Shown: positions 63,514-64,000 of the stretch, piece after piece
Position numbering within the stretch: position 1 is the stretch's first letter
How the letters are laid out: each line of letters begins with the position of its first letter
NCBI GenBank assembly: GCA_012221805.1
Contig: CP015195.1
Coordinates: 310,001 to 374,000 of the forward strand
Direction of reading: 5' to 3'
Source: Pasteurellaceae bacterium RH1A
GTDB lineage: Bacteria; Pseudomonadota; Gammaproteobacteria; Enterobacterales; Pasteurellaceae
Length of the DNA stretch: 64,000 nucleotides
Notes under the pieces: model-generated
Seen by the model: only the letters and a program-made list of their open reading frames with translations
Databases searched by the model: none
What the model was told of the DNA's origin: nothing
Position numbers and translations under genes: made by a program

Positions 63514-64000
63514 ATGTCAGAATTATTAGCTCATGACGTAGATCCATTCGAAACTCAAGAATGGTTAGACTCAGTTAATTCTCTTGTGAAAGAAGAAGGT
63601 TCTGAGCGTGCGCAATTTATTATTCAACAAGTAATGCAACACGCTCGCACTCAGGGCGTTAGCCTCCCTTCAGGTGTAACCACCGATTATGTCAATACAA
63701 TCCCTGTTTCAGAGCAACCTGTTTACCCTGGTAACCAAGAGATCGAGCGTCGTATCCGTTCTGCGGTGCGTTGGAACGCCATTGCTATGGTGCTGCGTAG
63801 TCAGAAGAAAGATCTGGATTTAGGCGGCCATATTTCAACCTTCCAATCTGCGGCTACCATGTATGAAGTCTGCTTCAACCACTTCTTTAAAGCAGCCACA
63901 GACAAGGACGGCGGTGACTTAGTTTACTCCCAAGGCCACGCTGCCCCAGGTATCTATGCCCGTTCTTTCCTCGAAGGCCGTTTAACTGCTGAACAGTTAG
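63514..64000 (+). CDS. aceE: Pyruvate dehydrogenase E1 component, 5' part
   Basis: First 162 codons, open to the window end. MSELLAHDVDPFETQEWLDS, QPVYPGNQEIERRIRSAVRWNA, HISTFQSAATMYEVCFNHFF, YSQGHAAPGIYARSFLEGRL are typical of the homodimeric AceE that decarboxylates pyruvate with TPP. AAAGGAAAAG lies 4-5 nt before the ATG. Continues beyond the window. Confidence 0.97.
   Translation, partial: MSELLAHDVDPFETQEWLDSVNSLVKEEGSERAQFIIQQVMQHARTQGVSLPSGVTTDYVNTIPVSEQPVYPGNQEIERRIRSAVRWNAIAMVLRSQKKDLDLGGHISTFQSAATMYEVCFNHFFKAATDKDGGDLVYSQGHAAPGIYARSFLEGRLTAEQL

Overview
The window is chromosomal DNA from a gamma-proteobacterium of the family Pasteurellaceae. Evidence: gene products and neighbourhoods (nap cluster, rimO followed by an HMW1C-type N-glycosyltransferase, tRNA Thr-Tyr-Gly-Thr ahead of tuf) and, above all, dozens of DNA-uptake signal sequences with the core ACAAGCGGT followed by an A/T tract ending in TTTGCAAA. 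That is the 'Apl-type' uptake signal of the Actinobacillus pleuropneumoniae / Mannheimia / Bibersteinia side of the family, not the Haemophilus influenzae type. I cannot name the species.

Layout. 1-4180: 3' part of the ATP synthase operon (atpA'-G-D-C). 4182-10830: periplasmic nitrate reductase operon napFDAGHBC behind an FNR site and NarP-like heptamers. 10887-16717: small membrane protein, a frameshifted comM under a Sxy-dependent CRP-type site, ubiF, an XRE regulator divergent from a coiled-coil factor-H-binding-protein-like lipoprotein, coaA. 16880-24702: tRNA-Thr/Tyr/Gly/Thr and tufB, ftsP, a gene-free stretch with a cluster of DnaA boxes, then purL under a PurR box. 24770-26506: an AT-rich lone DUF262/DUF1524 (GmrSD-like) defence gene, apparently acquired. 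26845-31520: the str operon rpsL-rpsG-fusA-tufA. 31527-36401: decayed DNA, then argC(type 2)-argJ-argB-argD. 36534-41466: a second fHbp-like lipoprotein, a DUF1287 protein, tldD, and an unrecognised zinc-finger membrane protein. 41580-45087: toxin-antitoxin pair, a decayed insertion sequence, selC and selA. 45192-51440: yqjD/E/K-like envelope operon, yggT-yggU, anmK, fklB, murI-trkA. 51487-55470: rplU-rpmA, two frameshifted EamA transporters, obgE. 55528-57344: two overlapping RlaP-like nucleotidyltransferases. 57406-63081: hslVU, rimO and an HMW1C-like N-glycosyltransferase with a long Lys/Ala-rich tail. The window ends in the start of aceE.

How it hangs together: most of the window is core metabolism and translation. 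Respiration is served by atp, nap and ubiF; arginine is made through the ArgJ acetyl-recycling route. The accessory content is surface and defence related: two fHbp-like lipoproteins, a cytoplasmic protein N-glycosyltransferase, the DUF262 nuclease, a TA module, an IS and the RlaP-like pair.

The intergenic DNA carries three families of dispersed palindromes. One of them sits inside three operons (napF/napD, argC/argJ, hslV/hslU). Three genes (comM and two EamA transporters) are each broken by loss of one base from a G or C run, which must be checked as possible sequencing error before being called decay. Coordinates, motifs and counts were read by eye; no database search or folding was run.
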